DNA from: DATKWD01 sp963704815
GTDB taxonomy: Bacteria; Actinomycetota; Acidimicrobiia; Acidimicrobiales; Salinilacustritrichaceae
DNA length: 64,000 nucleotides
NCBI GenBank assembly: GCA_963704815.1
Contig: CAVPHU010000012.1
Coordinates: 62,001-126,000, forward strand
Direction: 5' to 3'
A model generated the notes under the pieces. The model saw nothing but the letters and a program-made list of their open reading frames with translations. It did no database searches and had not been told where the DNA came from. The first letter of the stretch is position 1, and each line of letters starts with the position of its first letter. The translations under genes were made by a program, and so were the position numbers. Positions 7,965 through 17,182 of the stretch are shown here, piece by piece.

Positions 7965-8847
7965 CGCCGGCCACCAGATCGAGGAACACCGCTTCGAGGT
8001 CGGGTGGCCCGACGCGGAGATCGACGAGCTCCCACCCGGCGTCGAGCGCAACGGTGGTGAGGCGGTTGAGGTCGCCCTGGGCGTCGTCGGTTCTCAGGAC
8101 CGCCCGATCGTCCTTCGTGGTGACGTCGAACCGGTGGGCCAAGCCTTCGATCACTGACTGAGGCGCTCGGAAGCTGATCTCGACCTTCGTGCCGCCCAGC
8201 TCTGCGGGCGTGCCGAACGCAGCCAGCCGGCCGTCGCGCAGCACACCCACCCGGTCGGCCAGTCGCGCCACCTCGTCGAGGTAGTGGCTCGTCAGCACGA
8301 TCGTGGCGCCCCGTGCCCGCAGCACGTCGATCATGTCCCAGGCGACCTGTCGGGCCATCGGGTCGAATCCGGTCGTCGGCTCGTCGAGGAACACCAGATC
8401 CGGTCGACCGATGAGCGCCAGCGCGAGGTCGAGGCGTCGTCGTTGTCCGCCCGACAGCACGCCGATGCGTTTCCGCTGCTCATCGCCCAGCCCGAGTGAG
8501 GTCAACGCAGCCGTGGGACTCATGGGGTCGCGGTGGTAGCTGGCCTTGAGCCGGGCCGCCTCGAGGACCCTGAGGTCCGGGTCGATCGCGGTGGACTGGA
8601 GCACGATGCCCAACTTGTCCTTCCAGGATCGGCCCGCGGTGGCCGGGTCCTTCCCGAGCACGCTGACCCGACCGCCGGTGCGGAGTCGATGCCCCTCGAG
8701 GATCTCGACCGTGGTCGTCTTCCCGGCTCCGTTCGACCCCAGGAGGGCGAAGACTTCACCCCGTCCGACGGTGAAGCTGATGCCGTCGATGACGCGATCA
8801 TGGCCGTAGGCCATCAGGAGGTCCTCCACCACCACCGCATCTCGCAC
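7957..8847 (-). CDS. ABC transporter ATP-binding protein (DrrA-like)
   Basis: 296 residues. Walker A GSNGAGKTT near residue 38, signature LSGGQRRRLD near 136, Walker B LVFLDEPTTGFD near 156, and the switch His in TSHYLDE. The C-terminal 80 residues (EISFRAPQSVIEGLAHRF onward) form the DUF4162-type extension found in DrrA/NatA-like exporters. The GTG start at 8847 gives the normal family N-terminus; no better start lies upstream. It is the first gene of a two-gene operon with the permease, with an 8-base overlap suggesting coupled translation. It is divergent from the helicase gene starting at 8932. Confidence 0.9.
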   Translation of the reverse strand: MRDAVVVEDLLMAYGHDRVIDGISFTVGRGEVFALLGSNGAGKTTTVEILEGHRLRTGGRVSVLGKDPATAGRSWKDKLGIVLQSTAIDPDLRVLEAARLKASYHRDPMSPTAALTSLGLGDEQRKRIGVLSGGQRRRLDLALALIGRPDLVFLDEPTTGFDPMARQVAWDMIDVLRARGATIVLTSHYLDEVARLADRVGVLRDGRLAAFGTPAELGGTKVEISFRAPQSVIEGLAHRFDVTTKDDRAVLRTDDAQGDLNRLTTVALDAGWELVDLRVGPPDLEAVFLDLVAGDG

Positions 8848-8931
8848 AGGCCGAGGCTAGGGGTTCGGTCCGAGCGGCTGGGGAGCGGAGGGTGCAGCGT
8901 TGGTGTCGGTGGGCGTGCGTACCCTGCGCAG

Positions 8932-11751
8932 GTGGTCGTTCCCGGTCCGATCGAACTCGGTCGTGGCGTCGTCGTCGCCGACGGCCCGGTTCCCCCTGCG
9001 TGGCACGACGCCGAGGAGTTCGTCCTCGACGACCACACGGTTCGCGATCCATCGACGCTCGTGCAGGAGATGCACCGCCGATGGGCTCGTCGCGAGCCCT
9101 ATGTCGTGCGGCTGCTCACCGACCCGGTCGGGTTCCGCGTCCCGAGCAGTCTCGACGTCGCACCCTGGGCACTCGCTCCCGACCACGAGTGCTGGGACGA
9201 CCGCCTGCACCACCTCGTGTGGGCGAACACCTACGACGCCCGTACAGCCGAGGTGATCTGGTGGTGGTCGCGGAAAGCGGCCCGCATCGGCGCTTCCGAA
9301 CTGAGCGACGACGACCGTGAGGGCGACGTCGTGGTCGCCGACGGGACGGCGTGCTGGGTCGACGGCGGGCCGCGGGCGACCGTGCCCGAGTTGGCGAGTC
9401 CCGTCATCCCCGCCGAACACGTCGGTCTCGGCAGCCTCGATCCGGCTCGACACGTTGCTGAGCCGGTGCTCGACCTGGCGGCCGACCAGCGGGCCGCGGT
9501 CCTGCACCCGTCGGGTGCGGTCCGGGTCATCGCTCCGGCAGGGTCGGGCAAGACCCGGGTGCTCACCGAGCGCGTGCGGCACCTCCTCGGCGACCGGGGG
9601 TACGCGCGCTCGACCGTGCTCGCGGTGGCGTACAACAAGAAGGCCCAGGAGGAGATGGCCGAGCGACTCGTCGACGTCGCTCCCCGCACCAGCACCCTCA
9701 ACGCGCTCGGCTTCGCCCTCCTGGGGCAGCATCGAGGGTCGAGGCCCCGCCTCCTCGACGAGCGGGAGGTGCGGCGCGTCATCGAGCGAACCTTCCCGAT
9801 CGGCCGGCGTCGGGCCAACACCGATCCCGTCGGACCCTTCCTCGAGGCCCTGTCGGAGGTGCGGCTGGCCCTCCGCGATCCCGCCGACGTCGAAGCCGAG
9901 CGCGACGACGTCGCCGGGCTCGCCGACGGCTTCGATGGCTACCGGCGTGCCCTCGCGTCGGCCGGCGCCATCGACTTCGACGAACAGATCTACGGTGCGA
10001 TCGAGGCCCTCGTCGCCGACGGCGAGTTCCGCCGGCAGGTGCAACCGGCACACGCCCACCTGCTGGTCGACGAGTTCCAGGACCTCACCCCGGCGCACGT
10101 CCTGCTCCTCCGGCTGCTGGCATCGCCGACGCTCGATGTGTTCGGGGTGGGCGACGACGACCAGACCATCTACGACCACGCCGGCGCCGATCCTCGCTTC
10201 CTCATCGACTTCGAACTGCTGTTTCCCGGCGCCGCCGAGACTGCGCTCGAGGTCAACCACCGGTGCCCGGTCGCCGTGGTCGAGAGTGCCGACCGTCTGC
10301 TCCAGCGGAACCGCGTGCGCGTCGAGAAGTCGATCCTCCCTGGCCACGAGGCGCCGGCGGGCGACGATCGCCTGACCGTGACCACCCATGCCGCCGAGGC
10401 CGGCGCCCGGACCCTGGTCGAGGCCGTCAAGGCGCGCCTCGACGCCGGGGTCCGACCGCCCGATCTCGCCGTGTTGACCCGCGTGAATTCGTTGCTGCTC
10501 GCGCCGGCGGTGGCGCTCGGTCGGGCGGGCGTGCCGGTGTGGGCGCCCATCGGGCCGGAGATCCTCGAGCGCACCGGCGTCGCCGCGGCGCTGGCATGGC
10601 TGCGCATCGCCGAGGACCCGGGCGCCGTCGACCCGGCCGACTTCTCGACCGTGGCGCGTCGCCCGAGTCGTGGCTTCCCCCGATGGATCGACAAGTGGCT
10701 CGGGCGCTGTCACTCGATCCAGGACGTCGGGCGCATCGCCGGCCGGATCGACGACGAACGGGTGGCGTCGAAGGTCGGCGACCTCGCCGCCGATCTCGAC
10801 CGGGCGGCCGACCTCGACGGGCCGACCACACGCCGGGTGCTCGAGTTCGTGCGCGACGAGGTCGGCCTGGGAGGGGCGATGTCCCTGCTCGACGGATCGA
10901 AGGGGGGGCAATCGGCGGCGAGCCACCTCGACGACCTCGAGGCGCTGCTGCAGGTGGCCGACCTCCACCCCGACCTCGCCGGATTCGACAGCTGGCTGCA
11001 CGAGTCCCTCCTCGGCGTCCGAGCCCCGGGCGACGCAGTGACCCTGTCGACCATCCACCGGGTCAAGGGCCGAGAGTGGGACGAGGTCGTGCTGTTCGGC
11101 ATGACGGCCGGCCTGATCCCGCATCGGCTCGCCGAGAACGTCGAAGCCGAGCGTCGGGTCTTCCACGTCGGCCTGACCCACGCTCGCCAACGGGTGCTGG
11201 TGCTGGGCGACGACGAGCGGCCCTCGCCGTTCCTGCGCGAGCTCCGCACCGACCCCGCCGACGATCCGGTCAGGTCGGTGCGAACCGAGCCGACGAAGGC
11301 CGAACCGAGGCGCCCGTCTGGCGCACCCCGCGTCGAGGCCACCGAGGGCCGCACCCTCACCGTGCTCGGCGGCTACGAGGGGGTCGTCGAGGTCGTCGAG
11401 GCCGAGGGGGCGCGCCTCACGCTCGAAGGCGGTCGTTCGTTGTTCGTGCGCTTCGGGGAGCGAATCAAGACCCACGGGCGGCCCGGAGTCCTGGTGGCGC
11501 CGGGTGCGGATGGCGACGTGGTGGTGCGGGCCACCGAGGCCCTCCGCTCGTGGCGACTCGAACGGTCGAAGGGCGACGGTGTGCCGGCGTTCGTGGTCCT
11601 GAGCGACGCCCATCTCACGGGGATCGCCCAGCGGATGCCGACCGATGCCGCAGCGCTCCGGTCGTGCCCCGGCATCGGTCCGACCAAGCTCGAACGCTAC
11701 GGCGACGAGATCCTCGAGATCCTCGCCGCGGCTCAGGACGGGTCGGGCTGA
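8932..11751 (+). CDS. UvrD/Rep-family superfamily 1 DNA helicase with HRDC domain
   Basis: 939 residues from GTG 8932. The first 190 residues are not a standard helicase part and include a Trp-rich segment (VIWWWSRKAA). Helicase motifs follow: motif I APAGSGKTRVL near residue 202, DEFQD near 379, GVGDDDQTIYD near 405, STIHRVKGREWDEV near 705 and FHVGLTHARQR near 745. The last 70 residues match an HRDC nucleic-acid-binding domain (LRSCPGIGPTKLERYGDEIL). It is a 3'-5' DNA translocase likely to act in repair or recombination. The ORF is open further upstream to 8533 but overlaps the ABC ATPase, and family-like sequence begins at 8932. Its end overlaps the convergent gene by 19 bases. Confidence 0.85.
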   Translation: MVVPGPIELGRGVVVADGPVPPAWHDAEEFVLDDHTVRDPSTLVQEMHRRWARREPYVVRLLTDPVGFRVPSSLDVAPWALAPDHECWDDRLHHLVWANTYDARTAEVIWWWSRKAARIGASELSDDDREGDVVVADGTACWVDGGPRATVPELASPVIPAEHVGLGSLDPARHVAEPVLDLAADQRAAVLHPSGAVRVIAPAGSGKTRVLTERVRHLLGDRGYARSTVLAVAYNKKAQEEMAERLVDVAPRTSTLNALGFALLGQHRGSRPRLLDEREVRRVIERTFPIGRRRANTDPVGPFLEALSEVRLALRDPADVEAERDDVAGLADGFDGYRRALASAGAIDFDEQIYGAIEALVADGEFRRQVQPAHAHLLVDEFQDLTPAHVLLLRLLASPTLDVFGVGDDDQTIYDHAGADPRFLIDFELLFPGAAETALEVNHRCPVAVVESADRLLQRNRVRVEKSILPGHEAPAGDDRLTVTTHAAEAGARTLVEAVKARLDAGVRPPDLAVLTRVNSLLLAPAVALGRAGVPVWAPIGPEILERTGVAAALAWLRIAEDPGAVDPADFSTVARRPSRGFPRWIDKWLGRCHSIQDVGRIAGRIDDERVASKVGDLAADLDRAADLDGPTTRRVLEFVRDEVGLGGAMSLLDGSKGGQSAASHLDDLEALLQVADLHPDLAGFDSWLHESLLGVRAPGDAVTLSTIHRVKGREWDEVVLFGMTAGLIPHRLAENVEAERRVFHVGLTHARQRVLVLGDDERPSPFLRELRTDPADDPVRSVRTEPTKAEPRRPSGAPRVEATEGRTLTVLGGYEGVVEVVEAEGARLTLEGGRSLFVRFGERIKTHGRPGVLVAPGADGDVVVRATEALRSWRLERSKGDGVPAFVVLSDAHLTGIAQRMPTDAAALRSCPGIGPTKLERYGDEILEILAAAQDGSG

Positions 11752-12164
11752 CCGGCTCGGGGTCGCCTCGCGATCAGCGCGGCCGCGGCCGCCGTCCACA
11801 CCACGCCCAGCACCAGGAGCAGCCCCTCGGCGTAGTTGCGCGGAATCACCGTCTCGTTGGACGCACGACGTCCGAACCCGCGGATGAACGGATAGCTGAA
11901 CAGGGCCACGGCCACCGACACGAACAGGGCGTTGCGGATCGTCGGCCACGACCACCCGGGCACCAGACGCTTGATCGCCCAGCCCGTGGCGAACACCAGG
12001 GGAGCGAGGATGAGATCGTGGGCGATCACGCCTCCGAAGAAGAACCGGGCGAAGCTCGACGGCGCGCCGAGACGTGCATCGAGCAGCCCTCGCACACCGA
12101 ACAAGATGATCGCGATCCCAACGGCCTGACCGAGCCAGAACACGGTGCGGTTCGATCGGTTCAT
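11733..12164 (-). CDS. small integral membrane protein, function unknown
   Basis: 143 residues with about four membrane helices (TVFWLGQAVGIAIILFGV, FGGVIAHDLILAPLVFATG, a segment around FVSVAVALFSYPFI, and LLLVLGVVWTAAAAALI). The ATG at 12164 overlaps the stop of the molybdopterin oxidoreductase gene by 4 bases (ATGA), so translation is coupled and it is the last gene of that operon. No cofactor-binding motif stands out. Its position suggests an accessory membrane partner of the oxidoreductase, but that is inference from linkage only. Confidence 0.7.
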   Translation of the reverse strand: MNRSNRTVFWLGQAVGIAIILFGVRGLLDARLGAPSSFARFFFGGVIAHDLILAPLVFATGWAIKRLVPGWSWPTIRNALFVSVAVALFSYPFIRGFGRRASNETVIPRNYAEGLLLVLGVVWTAAAAALIARRPRAGQPDPS

Positions 12165-13324
12165 CGGACCACCAGCTCCGAGACCCACTTCGTCTGCTGG
12201 ACGCCCGGCCGGTTCGGCCCGATCAGCCGCACCGGGAACCCGTGGTCCGGATGGAGGTCCTCGCCGTTGATCTGCAGGGCGAGCAACGTGTCCCGGTCGG
12301 CGGCATGCTTCGGATTCAGGGTCGAGGCGCGAAAGCTGCCGCGCTGCTGGAGCGACTCGACCCCGACCTCGACGCCTGTGTCGGCACCGGCCATGGCCAG
12401 GAGGTCGCGCACTCGGACCCCGGTCCAGTCGGCTTCGGCGCTCCAGCCCTCGACGCAGGCGATGGGGAGCCGAGCGGTGTGTTGGGGCAGCGCCCGCAAC
12501 TCCTCGCGGGTGAGCGACAACTCGCGTTCCACCGCTCCCCGAACCACGAGCCGGTAGTCAGGGGAGGCGACGGCCTCGGCCAGCCCGGTCGACTCGCTGA
12601 CGGCCTTGTTCACCGGCACCCCCTGCACGTTCACCCGCGGATCGCGGGGTCCGAGCACCGAGATCGCCTGGAGGGGCCGGAACGTCTGCCCGACGGTCGC
12701 CAGCACGAGCGTTCCCGAGGCGGCCGCGACCGCGCCGAGGAACGACCGGCGATCGTTGGTTGCGGCGGGCTCTCGCGAGTTGCCGCGTGGCCGGCCCACG
12801 CTGCGACGCACGATCGACGCCTTCGCCGTCACGTGCGCGACGATCGCTCCGAGGGTGATCCAGGTCGCCCAGTAGTGCGCGACGGGAAAGCTGAACTCCC
12901 ACGGGTACCACAGGGCCACGTTGGCCGTTCCCGAGAACAGCAGGAAGATCATGCCGCCGACCAGTGGGAGCAGGGTCAGGCGCTCGACCGCGTGAGCAAG
13001 GTCCTTCACCGGCGGCCAGGCGAACAGATGCGGGTAGACCACCCACAGCTTGGCCAGCACGACCGGAATCAGGGCGATGCCGGTCGTGACGTGCACACCC
13101 TGGCTCACGCGATAGAACCCGGCGGGTCGCGACGGCCAGGTGAACCACGCCGGTGGGTGCTGGATGAGGTGGGACAACAGGCCGGTGGCCAGGCACACGG
13201 TGAACATCACGCCGAGCGCGATGCCGAGCAGCGCCGCGGTGCGTTCGTCGTGCAGACGTTCGCCGAACCGGGGGATGACGGCCGGAGCCGGTCGGGTCTC
13301 GCCGGTGTCGGCGGCTGCGCTCAT
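12161..13324 (-). CDS. membrane-anchored molybdopterin-dependent oxidoreductase (sulfite-oxidase fold)
   Basis: 387 residues. The N-terminal 170 residues hold four membrane helices with His residues near the membrane faces (GLLSHLIQHPP, SQGVHVTTGIAL, VAHYWATW, AHVTAKA), like a cytochrome b561/DUF4405 unit that could bind haem. A fifth hydrophobic stretch follows NDRRSFLGAV. The rest is the sulfite-oxidase-type Moco domain, with the likely molybdenum-ligating Cys in PIACVEGWS and the conserved NPKHAADRDTLLALQINGE and HPDHGFPVRLIGPNRPG segments. It likely passes electrons between a periplasmic substrate and the membrane. Four-base overlaps link it to the methyltransferase before it and the membrane protein after it. 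Confidence 0.85.
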   Translation of the reverse strand: MSAAADTGETRPAPAVIPRFGERLHDERTAALLGIALGVMFTVCLATGLLSHLIQHPPAWFTWPSRPAGFYRVSQGVHVTTGIALIPVVLAKLWVVYPHLFAWPPVKDLAHAVERLTLLPLVGGMIFLLFSGTANVALWYPWEFSFPVAHYWATWITLGAIVAHVTAKASIVRRSVGRPRGNSREPAATNDRRSFLGAVAAASGTLVLATVGQTFRPLQAISVLGPRDPRVNVQGVPVNKAVSESTGLAEAVASPDYRLVVRGAVERELSLTREELRALPQHTARLPIACVEGWSAEADWTGVRVRDLLAMAGADTGVEVGVESLQQRGSFRASTLNPKHAADRDTLLALQINGEDLHPDHGFPVRLIGPNRPGVQQTKWVSELVVR

Positions 13325-13929
13325 CGACGGACGAGCCAGGCGAAGTGGCGGCCGTCGGTCTCGACCTGGCGATCGACGTCGAAGCCGGTCGCGGCGGCGA
13401 GGACCGCCAGATCGTCACGGCCGACCACCGCCCACGGAAACGGGCGGCTCGGCGCCCCGCCCGCATGGAGTCGGACGGTGAGGTGACGGGTCGCCACGCC
13501 GGGTGGTTCGACCTCGACCAGGGCACGACCACCTGGCGCCAGGAGGGTGGCGACCCTTCGGAGCAGGGCGACCGGGTCGCCACCGATGCCGATGTTGCCG
13601 TCGAACAGCAGTGCGGTCCGGTAGCGCCCCTCACCGGGGATTCGATCGAACACCGAGCGTTCGAGCACCGGCGCACCGACCTGTCGAGCCTGGGACAGCG
13701 CGGCGGGGCTGGTGTCGACGCCGAGGACGACGTCGCCGCGCTCGGCCAGGGCGAGGACCAGCCGCCCGGGTCCGCAGCCGAGGTCGATGATCGGAGCCTC
13801 GGTCGCTTCGAGCTGGGCCAGCTCCGAGTCGGTGGGAGGCCCGCAGAACCGCTCGGTCGGGAGCCGGATCGTGGTGCCGTCGTCGGCGACGAGCACCGGG
13901 GACGTGGGCGGGGCTGCGGGGATCGGCAT
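13321..13929 (-). CDS. class I SAM-dependent methyltransferase
   Basis: 202 residues. Motif I is IIDLGCGPGRLVLALAERG near residue 48, followed by the acidic VLGVDTSPAAL strand and the LLFDGNIGIGGDPVALLRR segment in place of the usual LLDDPPY; LLAPGGRALVEVEPP is the post-motif III strand. The substrate is unknown. It is cotranscribed with a DUF2064 transferase and a molybdopterin oxidoreductase, overlapping the latter by 4 bases. This gene order recurs in actinobacteria, suggesting a shared pathway, but its product has not been defined to my knowledge. Confidence 0.8.
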   Translation of the reverse strand: MPIPAAPPTSPVLVADDGTTIRLPTERFCGPPTDSELAQLEATEAPIIDLGCGPGRLVLALAERGDVVLGVDTSPAALSQARQVGAPVLERSVFDRIPGEGRYRTALLFDGNIGIGGDPVALLRRVATLLAPGGRALVEVEPPGVATRHLTVRLHAGGAPSRPFPWAVVGRDDLAVLAAATGFDVDRQVETDGRHFAWLVRR

Positions 13930-13977
13930 CGGGCGGCAAGGTAGCGACGACGGTTCACCGCCGGGCGCGAATCCGGC

Positions 13978-14610
13978 TTACGGATCGGGGAACTCGTAGC
14001 TCGCGAACAGCTGGGCGAAGCGGCCGTGGGGATGGTGCGACGCGACGACTCGGGCATCTTCGATCGTGTCGACGTCGGTCAATCCGCCGAGGAGCCGGGT
14101 CTCGAGACCGAGGTGGTGGAGGCGGGCGAACTGGGCCTCGCACGTGTGGTCGCGGCTCATCGGCACCCCGAGGAACACCCTCGGGTCGGCGCGGCGGAGA
14201 CCGAGGCCCCACCAACCGCCGTCGTCGGCCGGTCCGAGGGTCGCCTCGACGCACGGGTCGTCGAACGAGGCCATCGCATCGTCGAGGACCCGGGCATCGA
14301 GCTGCGGGGTGTCCATCCCGATCTGGAACGCCGGTCCGCCGACGTCGCACCAGGCGTTGGCCAACCGCTCGTCGAAACCCCGGCCTCGCTGCGGCACGAC
14401 CCGCACGCCGGGAGGAATCCAGTACCCGGGATCGCCGGCCAGGGCCAGCACCACCTCGTCGGCTCCGCTCGCCGATGCCGCGTCCAGCGTGTCGAGCAGG
14501 GCGGCCATGGCGAGGTCGGCGGCCTGTCGTGGCGTGCAGGGCGGGCACAGCCGTGTCTTCACCTTGCCGGCAACCGGGGTCTTGGCCATGACGAGCAGGA
14601 ACACGGCCAC
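13978..14610 (-). CDS. DUF2064 / TIGR04282-type nucleotidyl or glycosyl transferase
   Basis: 210 residues from GTG 14610 (VAVFLLVMAKTPVAGKVKTRL). The start LLVMAKTPVAGxVKTRL is diagnostic of the TIGR04282/DUF2064 family, whose fold resembles CofC and GT-A nucleotidyltransferases. Other conserved parts are QRGRGFDERLANAW, GMDTPQL and LGPADDGGWWGLGL, which would bind nucleotide sugar and metal. The exact reaction is unknown. The long upstream ORF extension overlaps the response regulator gene and is not coding. It is the first gene of the four-gene operon down to 11733; 48 bases separate it from the methyltransferase. Confidence 0.8.
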   Translation of the reverse strand: MAVFLLVMAKTPVAGKVKTRLCPPCTPRQAADLAMAALLDTLDAASASGADEVVLALAGDPGYWIPPGVRVVPQRGRGFDERLANAWCDVGGPAFQIGMDTPQLDARVLDDAMASFDDPCVEATLGPADDGGWWGLGLRRADPRVFLGVPMSRDHTCEAQFARLHHLGLETRLLGGLTDVDTIEDARVVASHHPHGRFAQLFASYEFPDP

Positions 14611-14718
14611 GAACCTACGGACGCAGGCGCGGCATGGCGCCCGAGCGGGCATTACGAACTGCGGAACCTCGCGTCCTCGACCGCTCTGCGGTACTGCGCC
14701 GGTCCGTACGATGATCCC

Positions 14719-15417
14719 GTGCCAGCCGCTTCGCCCTACGTCGTCGTCGTCGACGACGACGAGACGGTGGCCGAAGTGGTGGGCAAGTATCTCGAACGCG
14801 AGGGCTACCGGGTCGAGACGATCGGTGACGGCCAGGAGGCACTCGACCGGATCCTGGCCGAGCCACCCGACCTGGTCGTGCTCGATCTGATGCTGCCCGG
14901 CGTCGACGGGCTCGAGATCTGTCGGCGACTGCACGCCCTCGCACCCGTGCCGATCGTGATGTTGACGGCGAAGGGCGACGAGTCGGATCGGATCATCGGA
15001 CTCGAGCTCGGCGCCGACGACTATCTGTCCAAGCCGTTCTCGCCGCGCGAACTCGTGGCGCGGGTGAAGGCCGTGTTGCGGCGGGCGTCAGGAACCGTCG
15101 GATCGGACGGTGGACTCGAACCGGTCCTGGAGGTGGGCGATCTGGTCGTCGACGTCCCGGCCCACGAGGTTCGGCTCGCCGGCGAGATCGTGTCGTTGAC
15201 CTCCCGCGAGTTCGAACTGCTCGTCCACCTCATGCGTCACCCTCGGACCGCGTTCCGTCGCGAGGAGCTGCTCGAACGGGTCTGGGGCTATTCGATCGGT
15301 GACACCTCGACCGTCACGGTGCACATCCGTCGGCTGCGCGAGAAGATCGAGGCCGATCCGTCCGAGCCCCGGTACCTGGTCACGGTGTGGGGCGTGGGCT
15401 ACCGGTTCGAACCATGA
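14719..15417 (+). CDS. OmpR/PhoB-family response regulator
   Basis: 232 residues from GTG 14719. The receiver domain has the acidic pocket VVVDDDETV, the phosphorylated Asp in LVVLDLMLPGVDGL near residue 57, the Thr in MLTAKGDE and the Lys in YLSKPFSPREL. The C-terminal winged-helix domain shows LTSREFELLVHLMRHP and the recognition region TVTVHIRRLREKIE, ending in the usual VWGVGYRFEP. It binds DNA when phosphorylated by the partner kinase, whose gene overlaps by 4 bases. The 108 bases between 14610 and 14719 hold the divergent promoters. Confidence 0.9.
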   Translation: MPAASPYVVVVDDDETVAEVVGKYLEREGYRVETIGDGQEALDRILAEPPDLVVLDLMLPGVDGLEICRRLHALAPVPIVMLTAKGDESDRIIGLELGADDYLSKPFSPRELVARVKAVLRRASGTVGSDGGLEPVLEVGDLVVDVPAHEVRLAGEIVSLTSREFELLVHLMRHPRTAFRREELLERVWGYSIGDTSTVTVHIRRLREKIEADPSEPRYLVTVWGVGYRFEP

Positions 15418-16621
15418 ACCTGCGCCTGGCGATCATCATCGCGACCGTCGGGTTCGGCTCGGCGATCGTGGTCACCCTGTCCGGCGATCACATGGGCAAC
15501 GACGCGTCGATCCTGCTGAGCACGGCGTTCGCCGGTGCCGCGCTCACCGGTCTGGTCGGGGTGTTCGTCCTCCGTTCGCTGCGGAGCCGGTCGCTCCGGG
15601 TCCAGGCCGTGGCCGTGGCGGTGATCGCGGTGCTCGGCACTGCGGTGGGAATCGCCGCCTCGGGCACGGCGATGTTCGTGTCGAGCCACGATCTCGAGGC
15701 GCTGGCCGTGGTCCTGCTCACCAGTGGCACCGCAGCCGTGCTCGTGGCGCTCTATCTCGGGTCCCGCATCGGCAACGCGGACCGCGACCTCGAGGGGCTC
15801 ATCGACGCGATCGGCGATGGCGACGTCCTGACCGTCGGCGACCGTCCCGTCGCCCACGAACTGCGCCAGCTGGGCGAGCGCCTCGCGGAGACGCGGCCCG
15901 GCTGGAGGAGTCCCGCCGGCGCGAGCGGGCGCTCGAGGCGAGTCGGCGAGAACTGGTGGCATGGGTCTCCCACGACCTCCGGACGCCGCTCGCCGGCATT
16001 CGGGCCATCGTCGAGGCGCTCGAGGACGGCGTCGTCGACGACGCAGAGACCATCAGGCGCTACCACCGGACGATGCGCGACGAATCGGACAAGCTCGCCG
16101 CGCTCGTCGACGACCTCTTCGAGCTGAGCCGAATCCAGGCGGGCGCTGTCGAACTGTCGCTCGAACAGGTCAGCCTCGGCGATTTCGTCTCCGACGCCGT
16201 GGCCGGCGCGAGCATGACCGCCGACCGCAAGGGCGTCGAGCTCGAGGGTCGGCTGCACGACCTGACGACGCCGACCATCGAGATGTCGGCCCGCGAGATG
16301 AACCGTGTCGTCCGGAACCTGCTCGACAACGCGATTCGACACACGCCACCGGGTGGACGGGTGGTCGTCGAGGCCGGCGAGGAGGGGCCCGCGGTCTACC
16401 TGTCGGTCGTCGACGACGGTGGAGGCATCCCCGAGGACGAACTGAACCGGGTGTTCGACCTCGCCTTTCGTGGCGACACGGCCCGGACACCGGGTCACGA
16501 AGGGGGCGCCGGCCTGGGACTGGCCATCGCCCGCGGCTTCGTCGAAGCGCACCACGGCGAGATCGGCGTCGCCAACGAGAACGGCGGCGCCCGGTTCACC
16601 GTTCGCCTTCCCCGCAGCTGA
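15414..16621 (+). CDS. sensor histidine kinase (one frameshift)
   Basis: Starts with ATG 15414 overlapping the response regulator stop (ATGA). Four membrane helices fill residues 1-120, with almost no external sensor domain, then a HAMP-like linker, the H-box LVAWVSHDLRTPLAGIRAI, the N-box MNRVVRNLLDNAIRHTPPGG, and G-boxes VVDDGGGIPEDEL and GGAGLGLAIARGF. The frame breaks near 15895: LAETR is followed by noise in one frame, while the other frame reads RLEESRRRERALEASRRE into the H-box. Restoring one G in the CGGCCCGG run gives a normal kinase of about 402 residues. It phosphorylates the adjacent regulator; the signal is unknown and may be sensed in or at the membrane. Confidence 0.85.
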
Positions 16622-16653
16622 GGGCCCGAGGACGGCGCTCGTCCCGAGCGAGC

Positions 16654-17166
16654 TCAGGCGGTGACGGTGAAGCTGCGGCAGACACCCACGAACAGGGGGC
16701 CGAAGCCGCTCATGGTGGCCGCCGGGGCGGTGCCCACCAGGCGGAACAGGGGTCGGTACCGGCGGGGCATCTCGGAACGGGGCCCCAGGGTCAGGGCGTG
16801 GAGCTGCCCGACGCGTTGATCGCCGGTTCCCGCGAACGACACCTCGATCAGGTACATCACCCGGTTGTCCTCGGTCCGCACTGCCTTCTCGTTCTCGATC
16901 CTGAGATCGTCGGCCGCGCCGCCCAACTTCGTGCGGGTGATCTCGACCACGTGCTTGAGGCCGAGGGCGCTCGGCACCGACTCGTGATCGATGGTGAGGT
17001 TGACCCAGAACCCGCCGACGGGCTCGGGCGTCTGCACCATCGCGAGCGCATTGGGCGCCTCGGACGCGACCCAGCCGGTCGGCACCGCGAAGGTGAACGA
17101 CGGCGTGCCGGGCAGGGCCTGGCTGGGGAAGTGCTGAGAACGGACTTCTGGTTCTTGCAGGCTCAT
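16654..17166 (-). CDS. LpqN/DcrB-like (DUF1795-type fold) cytosolic protein
   Basis: 170 residues starting at ATG 17166 with a strong GGAGGAGA ribosome binding site. The pattern FTFAVPTGWVA, then NLTIDHESVP, KHVVEITRTKL and a final beta-rich half with MYLIEVSFAGTG resembles the LpqN/PsbP/DcrB-like alpha-beta sandwich (DUF1795 clan). Unlike mycobacterial LpqN there is no signal peptide or lipobox, so it should be cytosolic. It begins 16 bases after the corrected stop of the giant repeat protein and is probably its operon partner. Other members of this clan (EagR) act as chaperones for secreted effectors; whether that applies here is a guess. Confidence 0.6.
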   Translation of the reverse strand: MSLQEPEVRSQHFPSQALPGTPSFTFAVPTGWVASEAPNALAMVQTPEPVGGFWVNLTIDHESVPSALGLKHVVEITRTKLGGAADDLRIENEKAVRTEDNRVMYLIEVSFAGTGDQRVGQLHALTLGPRSEMPRRYRPLFRLVGTAPAATMSGFGPLFVGVCRSFTVTA

Positions 17167-17182
17167 CTTGGTCTCCTCCGGC

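Noticed and set aside
6129..8060. 643-residue plus-strand ORF opposite the ABC permease
   Set aside because: Arg/Glu-rich shadow of a clear ABC permease and ATPase on the other strand.
8857..11955. 1032-residue minus-strand ORF opposite the helicase
   Set aside because: No family motifs; it is Arg/Gly/Asp-rich antisense of the helicase gene, a common artefact at this GC content.
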